Position numbers and translations under genes: made by a program. This document shows, piece by piece, positions 5,028 to 5,122 of a DNA stretch of 5,122 bases. Below the pieces are notes generated by a model. The model did no database searches and was not told the origin of the DNA. It saw only the letters and a program-made list of their open reading frames with translations. Every line of letters starts with the position of its first letter. The first letter of the stretch is position 1. Origin of the DNA: Actinomycetota bacterium (GTDB lineage: Bacteria; Actinomycetota; Acidimicrobiia; Acidimicrobiales; JAHWKP01); assembly GCA_019347775.1 (NCBI GenBank), contig JAHWKP010000127.1, forward strand, positions 1 to 5,122, read 5' to 3'.

Positions 5028-5122
5028 TCACTCCGGTGCGCGGCCGGACTTACCGAACCGCTGCTGCGCCGCCTGCCTCGTCACTCCCATTGCCAAACCA
5101 ATGGTGTCCCACGTAAGGCCTC
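5028..5122 (-). CDS. Helix-turn-helix protein, partial (C-terminal 30 codons only)
   Basis: Reading the minus strand inward from base 5120 gives 30 open codons to TGA at 5028-5030. The sequence GLTWDTIGLAMGVTRQAAQQ followed by RFGKSGRAPE is the end of a helix-turn-helix of the type common in small actinobacterial DNA-binding proteins (W-x-x-I-G-x-x-x-G-V-T/S-R-Q-A-A-x-x-R-F-G). The Gly-Val-Thr-Arg-Gln-Ala turn and recognition helix are complete; the rest is past the right edge. It ends a few residues after the motif, so the HTH is C-terminal. A role as a regulator is likely, but its target cannot be inferred. It converges on the DUF5694 gene with eight bases between the stops. Confidence 0.75.
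   Translation of the reverse strand, partial: GLTWDTIGLAMGVTRQAAQQRFGKSGRAPE

Noticed and set aside
1..5122. CRISPR arrays, tRNA or rRNA genes, insertion sequences, attachment sites
   Set aside because: I saw no regularly spaced repeats, no tRNA-like or rRNA-like sequence, no transposase and no terminal inverted repeats; the window is almost fully coding.

Overview
The window reads as a high-GC actinobacterial chromosome segment. Acidimicrobiia or a related uncultured lineage is my inference. The support is strongly GC-ending codons, GTG and TTG starts, apparent leaderless promoters with a -10 hexamer six bases before the ATG, and the families present (etfBA, GlpX, a split B12-dependent acyl-CoA mutase, a small HTH protein).

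Left part, minus strand (1-1314): the first 249 codons of etfA, the electron transfer flavoprotein alpha subunit, run off the left edge. Directly upstream, where etfB should be, lies one uninterrupted 184-codon ORF (760-1314) that is a three-part chimera. Its first ~44 residues are the N-terminus of GlpX (class II fructose-1,6-bisphosphatase). Its middle ~110 residues resemble bacterial Ig-like repeats. Its last ~30 residues are the C-terminal tail of EtfB, ending in the normal position before etfA. Both junctions are in frame, and GC content jumps from about 68% to about 85% at the first one. This is the most unusual object in the window. It is either a real domain-swap or deletion product, or an assembly chimera; the sequence alone cannot decide.

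Centre, plus strand (1344-4229): a tightly packed, translationally coupled three-gene operon divergent from the chimera. It holds the large subunit of a coenzyme-B12-dependent acyl-CoA mutase without its B12 domain, then a 232-residue protein with a C-terminal J-domain (HPD motif), then a Tex30/KANL3-type alpha/beta hydrolase. The gene gaps are 1 base and a 4-base TTGA overlap. The mutase carries Phe65 and Gln183 where methylmalonyl-CoA mutase has Tyr and Arg, which points to isobutyryl-CoA (branched or C4 acyl) specificity. The 29-base divergent gap carries a -10-like hexamer for each direction, each ending six bases before its ATG.

Right part (4230-5122): a short gap with a third such -10, then a TraB/GumN-like DUF5694 protein (4291-5019, plus). 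Converging on it from the right edge is the last 30 codons of a minus-strand helix-turn-helix protein.

Together, the mutase and ETF parts fit acyl-CoA and branched-chain or fatty acid metabolism: the mutase rearranges acyl-CoA skeletons and ETF accepts electrons from acyl-CoA dehydrogenases. The roles of the J-domain protein, the hydrolase and the DUF5694 protein in that pathway are not known.
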